Of a stretch of 64,000 nucleotides of DNA, positions 46,733 through 54,659 are shown in pieces. This DNA is from a virus, in IMG/VR virus record IMGVR_UViG_3300024999_000057, positions 1 to 64,000 of that record; one strand, written 5' to 3'. The notes below the pieces were generated by a model. It was given only the letters and a program-made list of their open reading frames with translations. It was not told the DNA's origin and ran no database searches. The stretch's first letter is position 1. Each line of letters starts with the position of its first letter. The translations under genes were made by a program, and so were the position numbers.

Positions 46733-48631
46733 CTATATCCCTGAGTAAAATTGCCTGTGGGGGAAATCCTGCTCGCGCCTAACTTTGTGCCATGATTTAA
46801 CCGAGGTCAGGAAACCCACAACGCGGGTCAGCTTGTCCACAATTTCTCCTCCGCATTCCGAGCAGGTCTCCGAGATCCCCACGGTCATGTGGCCGTTCTC
46901 GCATTTGTTCAGTAGGAAGTTGATCGCGAAGTAGATGACCCCAGCTTTAGCTGCAGCCTTAATCAAATCCACCACCAGCTTGGGATCTTCGATCTTCTGC
47001 TCCACGTTCAGGTGGCAGATGGAGCCCCCAGAGAAGTGCTTGTCGAAAAGCCCTTGGAGCATTATGCGATCCAACAGGTCCGCCTCGACCGTAAGGGGGA
47101 TAAACTGGTTGCTGTAGAGGTCGTAGCGACTATTGAACCCCAGCAACCGGTCCTTCTCCGCGAGCTTCACCGAAACATTTTCTCCAGGGATCTGCTCGCA
47201 ATTGTGGGGCGACTTGAGTTTCTTCTGCCACCTGTCGTTCTCGGAGTTGATCGTGTTCAGGATTGCCAGCACGAAATCCTGCCCGTCTCTGGTCATTATG
47301 TCATAGCCCATGATCTCACAGGCTTCGTTCAGGCCGTTAACCCCGCAGGTCGAGTATTGCTTGTTGAGGTCCATGAACCCATGAGAGTAAAGCGGGAGGT
47401 TCCCGTTCTCGATTCTCTTCTTGACGATGTGCCTTTTCGTGTTGTTGATTCGGGAGCACGTCCCAACTAACCGCTCTACCTCGGAGAAGAATTTCTCGGG
47501 GTCCTTTTTATACCGGAAGGCCAGCTTCGGCATGTTGATGGTGACTACACCGAGCGAGCCGATTTTGCTGGAGCCAGAACCGAAGGAGTTGAAGTACTCG
47601 TTGTCGGTCTCGCTGCGGAGGCGGCAGCACGAACTGAGCGTTGACGATTTCCCGGTGTAGATGTTGATGAAGCCGAATTCGAGGTTCCTCTCCGCGACCT
47701 GGTTGAGGAAGGTCTCGTCGTGGATTTCTCCTGAATCATCTACTGCGAAGCACGCAGTCGTTACCGGGAACGTAATGGCGGTTCTTCGCATTTCGGTGTT
47801 CATGACATCGAGGAAAAGCATCTGCAGCTTTTTCACGATCTCGATGTCTGGAGTGGTGCCGTCAGGGAAAACGTAGTTCGGACAGAGGCTCCCCAAGAAT
47901 TCCTCGTCGTAAACCGAGACATTCGTGAAGGGGCTCTGGGATGCCCTGAGCGGCTGATTGACGGTGTAGATGAAGGACACGAGATTCTCCTTCACATAAC
48001 GCCAGCAATCCTCTTCGCTCGCGAAGCTGAAGTTAGCGTCCATCTTGGTTGCCAAGATGTTCTTGACGTAGTAGCTCATGACGATCAGGAGATCCGCAAG
48101 TCCTGCTGCTCCCAGCGTCGAATTGCTGGCGAGCACGACGAACTGCTCCAGTTGCGACTTGAAGCTGTAGAGGTACTTGGGAGGCACCGAGGTGATTTTG
48201 CTGATCATCGGGAGCCCGAGAAGCATCACGTCGTAGGTCGAGTAGTTGAAGCAGTAGGCTTGGGACGATCCGATACCATGAACGTCATTCACGTAGATGT
48301 CCCCGCAGACCTGCATCTCGATAACCTCGTCAGATGTCTCCTTCCCGTAGAGCTTCTTGAAGTGCTTCCACAGCATGTAGTAGGAATTCAGCTTAAGGAA
48401 TGGCTTGGGCAACTCCGCGTTGTAGACGATGATGCTCATGTCGCCCAAGTTGGAGTTGGCGTCTATCGAGACATCAGCCGTAGTTTTAGCTGCGAAGAAA
48501 TCCTTGGAGAACTTGGGGAGGTCGAGTTGCTTCCCGATCCCATCCATATCGAAAAGCTTTTGTGGATACTTGGATTTGAGGAGATCCATCAATTCTTCGA
48601 ACTGAGGGTCGTAACTGAAGAAGATATTCAT
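46733..48631 (-). CDS. nrdD: Anaerobic ribonucleoside-triphosphate reductase (class III)
   Basis: 632 aa. NrdD-type reductase with conserved SLGVVTINMPKLAF, CGVNGLNEACE and a C-terminal zinc site (CENGH...CSECGG) followed by the glycyl-radical segment RVVGFLTSVKSWHKVRREQ, G in RVVGF being the radical site. Makes dNTPs from NTPs without oxygen, so the phage replicates in anaerobic cells. Operon with nrdG; preceded by a terminator for the upstream dut gene. Confidence 0.95.
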   Translation of the reverse strand: MNIFFSYDPQFEELMDLLKSKYPQKLFDMDGIGKQLDLPKFSKDFFAAKTTADVSIDANSNLGDMSIIVYNAELPKPFLKLNSYYMLWKHFKKLYGKETSDEVIEMQVCGDIYVNDVHGIGSSQAYCFNYSTYDVMLLGLPMISKITSVPPKYLYSFKSQLEQFVVLASNSTLGAAGLADLLIVMSYYVKNILATKMDANFSFASEEDCWRYVKENLVSFIYTVNQPLRASQSPFTNVSVYDEEFLGSLCPNYVFPDGTTPDIEIVKKLQMLFLDVMNTEMRRTAITFPVTTACFAVDDSGEIHDETFLNQVAERNLEFGFINIYTGKSSTLSSCCRLRSETDNEYFNSFGSGSSKIGSLGVVTINMPKLAFRYKKDPEKFFSEVERLVGTCSRINNTKRHIVKKRIENGNLPLYSHGFMDLNKQYSTCGVNGLNEACEIMGYDIMTRDGQDFVLAILNTINSENDRWQKKLKSPHNCEQIPGENVSVKLAEKDRLLGFNSRYDLYSNQFIPLTVEADLLDRIMLQGLFDKHFSGGSICHLNVEQKIEDPKLVVDLIKAAAKAGVIYFAINFLLNKCENGHMTVGISETCSECGGEIVDKLTRVVGFLTSVKSWHKVRREQDFPHRQFYSGI

Positions 48632-48662
48632 TTATGCTTGGTGCTCCTGTGGTGTTTGAAAT

Positions 48663-48692
48663 GAAAGGCTGGCAGTTCTCCACCAGCCTTTC
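48663..48692 (-). terminator. Terminator between dut and nrdD
   Basis: GAAAGGCTGG (48663-48672) pairs with CCAGCCTTTC (48683-48692); leftward it is followed by TTTC. Ends the upstream leftward operon. Confidence 0.75.
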
Positions 48693-48697
48693 TAAAA

Positions 48698-49135
48698 TTA
48701 AATTCCCGAATGGCCGAAGCCGCCCTGCCCTCTTTCCGATTCGCTCAGTTCGTCCACCTCTTCCCACTGGATCGTCTCGAACTTGTTCAGCACGAGTTGG
48801 CAGATCCTGTCGCCGGGATTGAGGGTGAACGGCTCGGTGCCGTGGTTGATCAGGATGGCACCTACGGTTCCACGATACGATTCGTCGATGGTACCCGGAG
48901 AATTAAGCACCGAAATGCCATGCTTCAACGCCAATCCCGACCTCGGGCGTACCTGTATTTCATACCCTTCGGGGATTTCCACACTAATCCCGAGGCTGAC
49001 CAATTTCCTGTCTCGGGGCCAGAGAGTAAGAGGCTTTTCGATAGCAGCCCTCCCGTCACAACCAGCATCCCCGATTCGGGCGTACACAGGTACTCCGAAA
49101 TCTGCCAGATTTTTAACCTTAACGGTTACAGGCAT
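48698..49135 (-). CDS. dut: dUTPase
   Basis: 145 aa. All five trimeric dUTPase motifs are present: GDAGCDGRA, RPRSGLALKHGI, NSPGTIDESYRG, GDRICQLVL and RGQGGFGHSG. Hydrolyses dUTP to dUMP and keeps uracil out of DNA. It directly follows the preceding gene without a gap. Full length. Confidence 0.96.
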   Translation of the reverse strand: MPVTVKVKNLADFGVPVYARIGDAGCDGRAAIEKPLTLWPRDRKLVSLGISVEIPEGYEIQVRPRSGLALKHGISVLNSPGTIDESYRGTVGAILINHGTEPFTLNPGDRICQLVLNKFETIQWEEVDELSESERGQGGFGHSGI

Positions 49136-49405
49136 CTACGCTGCCTCCCTGTCCCGATCTTGATACTCCCTGCACCATGTCTGGGTCAGTGCATCGACTT
49201 CGAGGTCAACCTCAACGAATTCGTCGGAGTTCTTCTGGTACTCCTTCCACTTCTTGTAGTCGGCCTTGATCGACTTCACGCTCACGTCGTACTTCTTGGC
49301 GAATTCAGTGAGGGCGTCCTTGATGTACGCGCCAATGTCCTTCTTCCTGGCTTCCTGTGCTTCGATGTCCCTGTAGAAGGGGATGAGTTCTTCGTGCTTA
49401 ATCAT
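49136..49405 (-). CDS. Hypothetical phage protein
   Basis: 89 aa, acidic and helical. A pattern like KKYDVSVKSIKADYKKWKEY suggests a short HTH-like helix pair. Overlaps its upstream neighbour by 8 bases and abuts dut. Function unknown. Confidence 0.65.
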   Translation of the reverse strand: MIKHEELIPFYRDIEAQEARKKDIGAYIKDALTEFAKKYDVSVKSIKADYKKWKEYQKNSDEFVEVDLEVDALTQTWCREYQDRDREAA

Positions 49406-49676
49406 TGAAAATCTCCAGTTTCTCTTTGATGTTCAGAAGTTGGTCCGCTGCGTTGTGAAGTTTCACAAGCTGCTTGTCGATGATGTGGGTCATGTAGCGA
49501 GCCTCGTCAGAAGTAAAGAGAGGCTCGCAGCCAGGGCAATCGCCTTCGGCCTCTTCATGGGAAATGAAAAGGACCGGCCCAGTGCAGATAGGGCAGACGT
49601 ACATGAAGCCATCGGGAACTTCGAATTCAACTGGTTCTGCTATCGGGTACTCGCATTTGCTGCAGTAATACGTCAT
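49398..49676 (-). CDS. Zinc-ribbon protein
   Basis: 92 aa. CSKC (5-8), CPIC (28-31) and CPGC (47-50) give three CxxC pairs, enough for a zinc ribbon plus a second site; the C-terminal third is a helix (LVKLHNAADQLLNIKEKL). Family not recognised. Confidence 0.65.
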   Translation of the reverse strand: MTYYCSKCEYPIAEPVEFEVPDGFMYVCPICTGPVLFISHEEAEGDCPGCEPLFTSDEARYMTHIIDKQLVKLHNAADQLLNIKEKLEIFND

Positions 49677-49690
49677 TCTGACAAGCTCCT

Positions 49691-50311
49691 TTAGGCTACG
49701 CTGATTTCAGCGGGTTCGATGTTAAGCATGTGGACATCCGGGTTCGACGATGCCATGTCCGCGAGATGGACGACGATTTCGTGGAGTGAGTACTCTTCAG
49801 GGAACGCTTTGACTGCGTGCGCCGGATTCTTCCTGATCGACCACCTACCCATGTGCCAGGCGATGCTTCCTGTGATGACAGAAAGCATCGGGACTTCCTC
49901 GCCCCTCTCTGCGTGGAACTCTCGCGCTGCTCTATGCACGAAGAGGGCAGAAGAAAAATCGTGATCCTTGGAGGTGTGCCTCTGCTTCACCTCGACGCCC
50001 TTCTCGTAGTCTGAGTATTTCAGGATGTCGTGGAGGAGGCACGCTGCGATCACCGCATCCATGTCGTCGTTCTCGAAGCCGTAGGCTCTCCCGAAACGAA
50101 TCCCGAAGGAGACAGTGGATTTCAGGTGGTTGACCAAGCCGTAGGGCTCAAGCCTACTCTGTGGTGGGTGGTATTTACCGGTCGAACTGCTAGCTACCTG
50201 AGTCAGGTACGTAGGCGCCTTCATAAGTGTGAACGCCACGAAATCCTGGATCAGCGGATTTTTGATTTGCTTCAGTTCAGCTTCAACTAATTCGATAATT
50301 TCTTCGCTCAA
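49691..50311 (-). CDS. HD-domain phosphohydrolase
   Basis: 206 aa. HD pattern: H62 region (LVNHLKSTV), ACLLHDILKYSD (HD about 92-93), and later His/Asp (IAWHMGRW, IVVHLADMASS). Likely metal-dependent phosphohydrolase of nucleotides. Lies among nucleotide metabolism genes (dut, nrdD), so a role in the nucleotide pool is plausible. Confidence 0.8.
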   Translation of the reverse strand: MSEEIIELVEAELKQIKNPLIQDFVAFTLMKAPTYLTQVASSSTGKYHPPQSRLEPYGLVNHLKSTVSFGIRFGRAYGFENDDMDAVIAACLLHDILKYSDYEKGVEVKQRHTSKDHDFSSALFVHRAAREFHAERGEEVPMLSVITGSIAWHMGRWSIRKNPAHAVKAFPEEYSLHEIVVHLADMASSNPDVHMLNIEPAEISVA

Positions 50312-50526
50312 TTTGTCTCTTTCTCCCTCACCTCAGCGACTCCGCTGAGGAAATCAATGTTGATGCAGGTGGTTCGTCCTGATTCAGTTTCGAGAGTCAG
50401 CCAACCCGCTTCTACTTGTTTCAGGACTCCTTCGTGCGGGACCAAGGAGCCGTACTTGTCGATCAACTGGACCTTCTTATTCAGAAGGGATTCGATCCCA
50501 GATTCAGGTTTCTTCTTCGGTGGCAT
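50308..50526 (-). CDS. Small hypothetical protein (SH3/LSm-like)
   Basis: 72 aa. Short basic N-terminus (PPKKKP) then a strand pattern (VQLIDKYGSLVPHEGVLKQV, GWLTLETE) resembling small SH3/LSm-type barrels. ATGA overlap with the HD gene and a 23-base overlap with the 50504 gene. Function unknown. Confidence 0.6.
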   Translation of the reverse strand: MPPKKKPESGIESLLNKKVQLIDKYGSLVPHEGVLKQVEAGWLTLETESGRTTCINIDFLSGVAEVREKETN

Positions 50527-50653
50527 CCTCTTCCTCCTCTCCTTCCCAACACCAGGCGTCTTCAGGAATCACCTGGTCCAAATTCAGTGTGCATTCGCCC
50601 CCGCCGTAATCGACGGGGGCCATTCTTGTGTACGGGCAATGCGAGTAGCACAT
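50504..50653 (-). CDS. Small acidic protein
   Basis: 49 aa. Cys residues near the N-terminus (MCYSHC), a third Cys (GGECTL) and a highly acidic end (WEGEEEEDATEEET). ATG directly follows the stop of the 50654 gene. Overlaps the next gene. Function unknown. Confidence 0.55.
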   Translation of the reverse strand: MCYSHCPYTRMAPVDYGGGECTLNLDQVIPEDAWCWEGEEEEDATEEET

Positions 50654-50941
50654 CTAGCGAACTGCCCTCCACTGGATTGTCGTGACTTCGACAGGCTCAA
50701 CTTCAGTGACTTCGACTTCCTCACTCCAGTCCTCGCTGCAGTAATACCAGTCGGAGTGGTAACTCCCTGACCTGGACTCGTAGAGGGAATAGTGTTTGTC
50801 CTCGAACTTGAAGATGATTTCCCTGCCTTGGTACTTGTAGTCCTGAATCCACTCACCCTCTTCGACGATCTCGAATCCTTCTGGAACATCTTCTTTGGTG
50901 ATGGCGAGCATCAGGTCTTTCGCGAATTTTCTAGTTTTCAT
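50654..50941 (-). CDS. Hypothetical protein, paralogue of the 50931 protein
   Basis: 95 aa. Shares with its upstream neighbour an N-terminal basic helix, VPEGFEI/VPEGYEL, a middle strand-rich part and the ending TIQWRAV/TFQWEAV. Tandem duplication is likely. Overlaps it by 11 bases. Function unknown. Confidence 0.65.
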   Translation of the reverse strand: MKTRKFAKDLMLAITKEDVPEGFEIVEEGEWIQDYKYQGREIIFKFEDKHYSLYESRSGSYHSDWYYCSEDWSEEVEVTEVEPVEVTTIQWRAVR

Positions 50942-51215
50942 TTACTGCCTCCCACTGAAACGTTTCCTCGTTCAAGTAGACCTCGTAACCAGGAACGTCT
51001 CCTTCCCAATTCACGAGGAATCCTTTAGGCCTCTCGCCGCCATTCCAGCAGCCTACTTGGTAGAACTTCCCTTCGTGCCCGAAGACGATATAGGTGCCCT
51101 TGCCCTTGGGTTCTTCGGGGTCCCACGAAAACGTAAGCTCCCGAAGTTCATACCCTTCCGGAACGATCTGGCCTGCGAGGGCAATGATGTCGTCCTTGGG
51201 AAAATATTTGGTCAT
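50931..51215 (-). CDS. Hypothetical protein, paralogue of the 50654 protein
   Basis: 94 aa. Start at 51215 chosen: GGAGGTG lies 7 bases upstream and the ATG overlaps the stop of the 51212 gene (ATGA). Ends TFQWEAVNEN, as the 50654 protein ends TTIQWRAVR. Function unknown. Confidence 0.65.
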   Translation of the reverse strand: MTKYFPKDDIIALAGQIVPEGYELRELTFSWDPEEPKGKGTYIVFGHEGKFYQVGCWNGGERPKGFLVNWEGDVPGYEVYLNEETFQWEAVNEN

Positions 51216-52216
51216 TTGTCCCACCTCCACAATTTGGATTTGTTGTAGTCGAATTTGCCCTGTGTGAACCCGATGGTCGCGAATCCGCGCACCCATTTCA
51301 GCCCGGTGGCTCTGTTGTTCAGGTAGTAAGGCTGGTCCATGCACGAGCAACCCGTTTCGATGTACGTTGCACCCATGCTGTCGTAGGAGCCAAGCTGGTG
51401 TGAGTGCCCGATCACAAAGGCGTTGAAGTCGATCCCCTGCTTAGATATGGCCCCTGCAGCACCAATTCCGGTCCTCATCGGGACTACCGTGAAGCGGGAC
51501 GGGTGGGCGAAAATGGTGTCCTTAACCTTGAGCCACCAGTTGTGGGCGTAGTGTACGTTCTCAAAGTGCTCCGACACGTTAGCCAGCAGATCGGCCTTGA
51601 TTAGGAACTTCATGCACTCGTATTGCAGGTTCCGCTGACAATAGCGCTCTACAACGTCATCGTGATTACCTCGTACAAGAAGCACTTGCTCGAAGTTGCT
51701 GCTGAACCACTGGATCATTTTCACGAGTTGCCCGTACTCGATCTCAGGATCTACGTGGACATTTTTGGCGTGCTTGGAGAAGAAGTCGCCGTGCGTGATA
51801 TCTCCGTTGAGTACCACAACCTTCACGCCGCGCTTCTGAGCCTCACGAACCGCAAACGTGATCATCTCGGTGTTGGCATAAGGGATCTCAATGTCAGAGA
51901 GCACCAGAATTTCAAACGTCTGGTACTTGCTGAGAATGTTGTCGATTTCCTCTTGGAACTGCTGGGCGCGGATGATGTTTCCGTACAACTTATCCTCGTT
52001 GAGGTAGTCGTCCGTCAGCACTAGCGCGTCTGCACTGTTAATTTTTGAAGCCTCGTACAAGCGCTTAGCTTCCTCCCAACTCCCGAAAACCCTCATGTAT
52101 GGAGCTTCGGTCACGTTGAACTCGGACCGCATCTGCCTTCTGGTGGGAATTGCTCCGTGTCTGTCCTCGTACTGCTGGATCAGATCCAGAAGATACTCTT
52201 TCGTGTAACTACTCAA
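51212..52216 (-). CDS. Calcineurin-like phosphoesterase with homing-associated N-terminal repeat
   Basis: 334 aa, TTG start with AGGAG 6 bases before. Residues 1-60 (PTRRQMRSEFNVTEAPYMRV, FGSWEEAKRLYEA) resemble the homing-endonuclease-associated repeat (HNH_repeat type). Residues 95-330 carry the phosphoesterase motifs SDIEIPY, NGDITHGD, RGNHDD, AHPSR and GHSHQ. Metal-dependent phosphodiesterase or phosphatase, acting on DNA or nucleotides. It lies in the replication/recombination block. Confidence 0.85.
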   Translation of the reverse strand: MSSYTKEYLLDLIQQYEDRHGAIPTRRQMRSEFNVTEAPYMRVFGSWEEAKRLYEASKINSADALVLTDDYLNEDKLYGNIIRAQQFQEEIDNILSKYQTFEILVLSDIEIPYANTEMITFAVREAQKRGVKVVVLNGDITHGDFFSKHAKNVHVDPEIEYGQLVKMIQWFSSNFEQVLLVRGNHDDVVERYCQRNLQYECMKFLIKADLLANVSEHFENVHYAHNWWLKVKDTIFAHPSRFTVVPMRTGIGAAGAISKQGIDFNAFVIGHSHQLGSYDSMGATYIETGCSCMDQPYYLNNRATGLKWVRGFATIGFTQGKFDYNKSKLWRWDK

Positions 52217-52224
52217 TTTGGCTC

Positions 52225-52650
52225 CTATTCAGATGTGAATTCATCTGGGCGAAATTCAGAAATAATAAGTTCCGCCCTTGGGTTTTCCTTGTCGATTCCG
52301 CCGAACTTGTACTCGATCTCCGGGATGAACGTGTAGTTATCGTCCTCCAGGAGCTTCAGTTCAATCAGCGCGTCATCTGCGAATTTCTGTACCACCGCTC
52401 CGATGTTTGCCAGATCGAACAGTCGCTTCGTCGAGTAGAAAATCGTGTAGGTGAATTTGTACGGAGGCTTGCCTAGCTTGCCCTCAGCCTTCTCGACTGC
52501 CTTCGCTACGATTTCCTTGTACAAGATCTTCAGCGCGTTGCTCTCGTGGTGCTGCCAGTTGCGGTAATTATTTAGTCCGAGCGAATACTTCTTCCCTGGC
52601 TTCGTCTTCCTTGGGATGGTCACCGTTAGTGGTAATATCAGTTGATACAT
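52225..52650 (-). CDS. RusA-like Holliday junction resolvase
   Basis: 141 aa. Core TKRLFDLANIGAVVQKFADD followed by LIELKLLEDDNY and a final GGIDKENPRAELIISE fit RusA-type resolvases, where the Asp residues bind Mg2+. Dimeric branch-junction resolvase needed to process recombining DNA before packaging. The HNH gene overlaps its first 83 bases. Confidence 0.75.
   Translation of the reverse strand: MYQLILPLTVTIPRKTKPGKKYSLGLNNYRNWQHHESNALKILYKEIVAKAVEKAEGKLGKPPYKFTYTIFYSTKRLFDLANIGAVVQKFADDALIELKLLEDDNYTFIPEIEYKFGGIDKENPRAELIISEFRPDEFTSE
52227..52240. promoter_or_regulatory. ATTCA-N4-TGAAT site at the end of the RusA-like gene
   Basis: ATTCAGATGTGAAT on the top strand, overlapping the last codons of the leftward 52225 gene and lying just upstream of the 52216 start. 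Confidence 0.8.
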
Positions 52651-53146
52651 ACTTGTACGCCTTGCCCAGCTTGATTCTACTAATTGTGGTTTGGGTTACC
52701 CCAAATTGTTTAGCTAGATCCCTGCCGGTTCCGTTGATGGAGAAATCTGATTTTTTAATTATCAGCACTTGCTCCAAGGTTAGTTTGGTGTTGAAGTTTC
52801 TCTCGCCGGTAGCACTCCTATTTCTAGTAACTCTGTCGTTCACGTTGTCTTGAGTTGTCCCTATTAGAAGATGTTCGGGGTTAACACAAAGAGGGTTGTC
52901 GCACGTATGCCTAACAACTTTGCCCGTAGGATCTTCACCCTTCAGAAAAATAACGGATAGTCTGTGTGCAAGCCTGTATTTTCCCCAAAGTTTGTAGAAT
53001 CCATACCCGTTACTATTAATTGTCCCTCTCCACCGCCAGCATTCATCCGGCCCTCTTTGCTCGATCAACGTCTTGAATTTTTCTACAGTGTTACTTGGTC
53101 GCCCTACTTGCCCTCCAGGGTTCCTAATTCTCTTCGCTATCCTCAT
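52568..53146 (-). CDS. HNH homing endonuclease
   Basis: 192 aa. The 53146 ATG follows the RBS-like AAAGGAG too closely; another start is possible and the frame is open to 53236. WRWRGTINSNGYGFYKLWGK, AHRLSVIFL and HTCDNPLCVNPEHL-GTTQDN form the classic phage HNH core; a C-terminal HTH (GRDLAKQFGVTQTTISRI) follows. It overlaps the ends of the upstream gene and the start of the RusA-like gene, a sign of recent insertion. Confidence 0.85.
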   Translation of the reverse strand: MRIAKRIRNPGGQVGRPSNTVEKFKTLIEQRGPDECWRWRGTINSNGYGFYKLWGKYRLAHRLSVIFLKGEDPTGKVVRHTCDNPLCVNPEHLLIGTTQDNVNDRVTRNRSATGERNFNTKLTLEQVLIIKKSDFSINGTGRDLAKQFGVTQTTISRIKLGKAYKYVSTDITTNGDHPKEDEAREEVFARTK

Positions 53147-54659
53147 CTCCTTTAATTTCCACTGGCAGAAATCGCCAGCATCCGTCTTCTCTCGCTTCGA
53201 TCCGGTGCCCCTTGTATTTATAAGGCACCATCTCAAGCATTTCAGGTTCCCACGACGATTTCCGCCGTTTCTTGCTCATCACACCCTTGGCTACGATCCA
53301 GTTCCCAACTCCATTGTGCTCAAAATAATACTTCATGTTTTTGTCGCAGATCGCACAGATCCCGGCGCCATGTGAAGGAGCATTTGTGCCCCCACAAAGG
53401 GTGCATTTTTCCAGCCGGGTGTGTTTTCCATGCAGCCTGTATCTTCGCCAAGGGGCCTTGTCCCAGAGGATCTTCCTACCAACACCGATCTTGGTCCCGC
53501 CTACTTTCAAGTAGAGGAATTCCAAGAGCTTGCCTTTCGCCGGCTTGATGTTGTTCAGGAGAGCGTTGTCCCTTCCCGCGAAGCTGAAAGCTACTCGGAA
53601 GAGATCCCCGTTGAACCAAACTAAAAACCCTTTGGCGTTCCCGCCTACGTGCCAGAATCGTTCTACGATTCCCACGGTCACCCTGACCTCAACCACATGA
53701 GATTCCCCGGTTCTGGCGGTATCCTGGTCGGTCAGCGTGAGGTACTCGCAATCCGAGTGCTCCATGACCTTGACGACTTCGCCCAAAACTTCCTCTTCCC
53801 GAAATGCGAGGCCCACATAATTGGGCGTGATCTGTGTCAAGAGGTTGTTGTCTTGAAACCTGCGCAGCTTCTCTACTCGCTCGGGAAACGGGGTCGTGGG
53901 CTTGCCATTGAGGGTCAAGGCAAACTCCTTCAGATTGTCGAAGTAATCGACTGGGTGAAACACGGTCCTTCCTGAATTCAACCGCCCCGCGTACCCCGTC
54001 AGGGTAAATCGTGGAGTTCCGATGTACTGCATATCCACGGGAAGTAATGGCTTAATTCCAACTAATTTTCCTGCTTCACACTCAAATGACCTAGTTGATC
54101 TGGGCTCCTTGGAAACCACCCCCAGCCTCATGTCGGGGGCCATAACAGCGGAGATGGCGACCGGGTAGTTCAACGCGGCGAAGCTTGTCTGGAGGGCCTC
54201 AGGTGCCTTATAAATTTCGAAGGTGTTAACCACACCAAGGTCGAGCGAGGTCTGAATCTCCATGACGGGCAATCCTTTGGTAAAACTTTTTGAAACTAGC
54301 GAGAGGTAAAACTCGCGGTCGATCCTGCTGGTCTTCGCTAGAAATCGAATTAACTCTGACTCCCTCGTGCGAGTCACAGTTTTCCGGTTGAAGAACCTGA
54401 CGACTTCCAGAAATCCACCGAATGATGCCTCAGAAATTTCTAGTTCCGGGACTGAGTGGTACCTGGAGTCGTCGATGGCCTTGAACCGAAAATTCAACAT
54501 GCAGAACCAGCAGGCGAAAGTGAGGAGCCATTCGGATTCCTCTGGAAGCTTCAGAACCCCCTCAGCGAATTGCCTCCGTTTTTCCTTAGGTGACCTGAGT
54601 TCAACCAAGGAATTCCTGAAGTTCAAAACTTCTTCGATGTTGGAAAGTTCGATTTTCAT
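53124..54659 (-). CDS. Unknown protein, ligase-like N-terminal half
   Basis: 511 aa. Residues 60-150 (GFLEVVRFFNRKTVT, then DREFYLSLVSKSFTKGLPVM) resemble the DNA-binding domain of ATP-dependent DNA ligases; later segments RFTLTGYAGRLNSG and FHPVDYFDN sit where ligase nucleotidyl motifs would lie. No KxDG active-site motif is seen. A zinc pair (CTLCG...CAICDKN) lies near 425-445. It could be a divergent or inactive ligase in the gp46-like recombination operon. 4-base overlap with the SbcC-like gene. Confidence 0.5.
   Translation of the reverse strand: MKIELSNIEEVLNFRNSLVELRSPKEKRRQFAEGVLKLPEESEWLLTFACWFCMLNFRFKAIDDSRYHSVPELEISEASFGGFLEVVRFFNRKTVTRTRESELIRFLAKTSRIDREFYLSLVSKSFTKGLPVMEIQTSLDLGVVNTFEIYKAPEALQTSFAALNYPVAISAVMAPDMRLGVVSKEPRSTRSFECEAGKLVGIKPLLPVDMQYIGTPRFTLTGYAGRLNSGRTVFHPVDYFDNLKEFALTLNGKPTTPFPERVEKLRRFQDNNLLTQITPNYVGLAFREEEVLGEVVKVMEHSDCEYLTLTDQDTARTGESHVVEVRVTVGIVERFWHVGGNAKGFLVWFNGDLFRVAFSFAGRDNALLNNIKPAKGKLLEFLYLKVGGTKIGVGRKILWDKAPWRRYRLHGKHTRLEKCTLCGGTNAPSHGAGICAICDKNMKYYFEHNGVGNWIVAKGVMSKKRRKSSWEPEMLEMVPYKYKGHRIEAREDGCWRFLPVEIKGDEDSEEN

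Noticed and set aside
50479-50492. Palindrome-like ATTCAGAAGGGATT in a coding region
   Set aside because: Two mismatches in one arm and no regulatory context.
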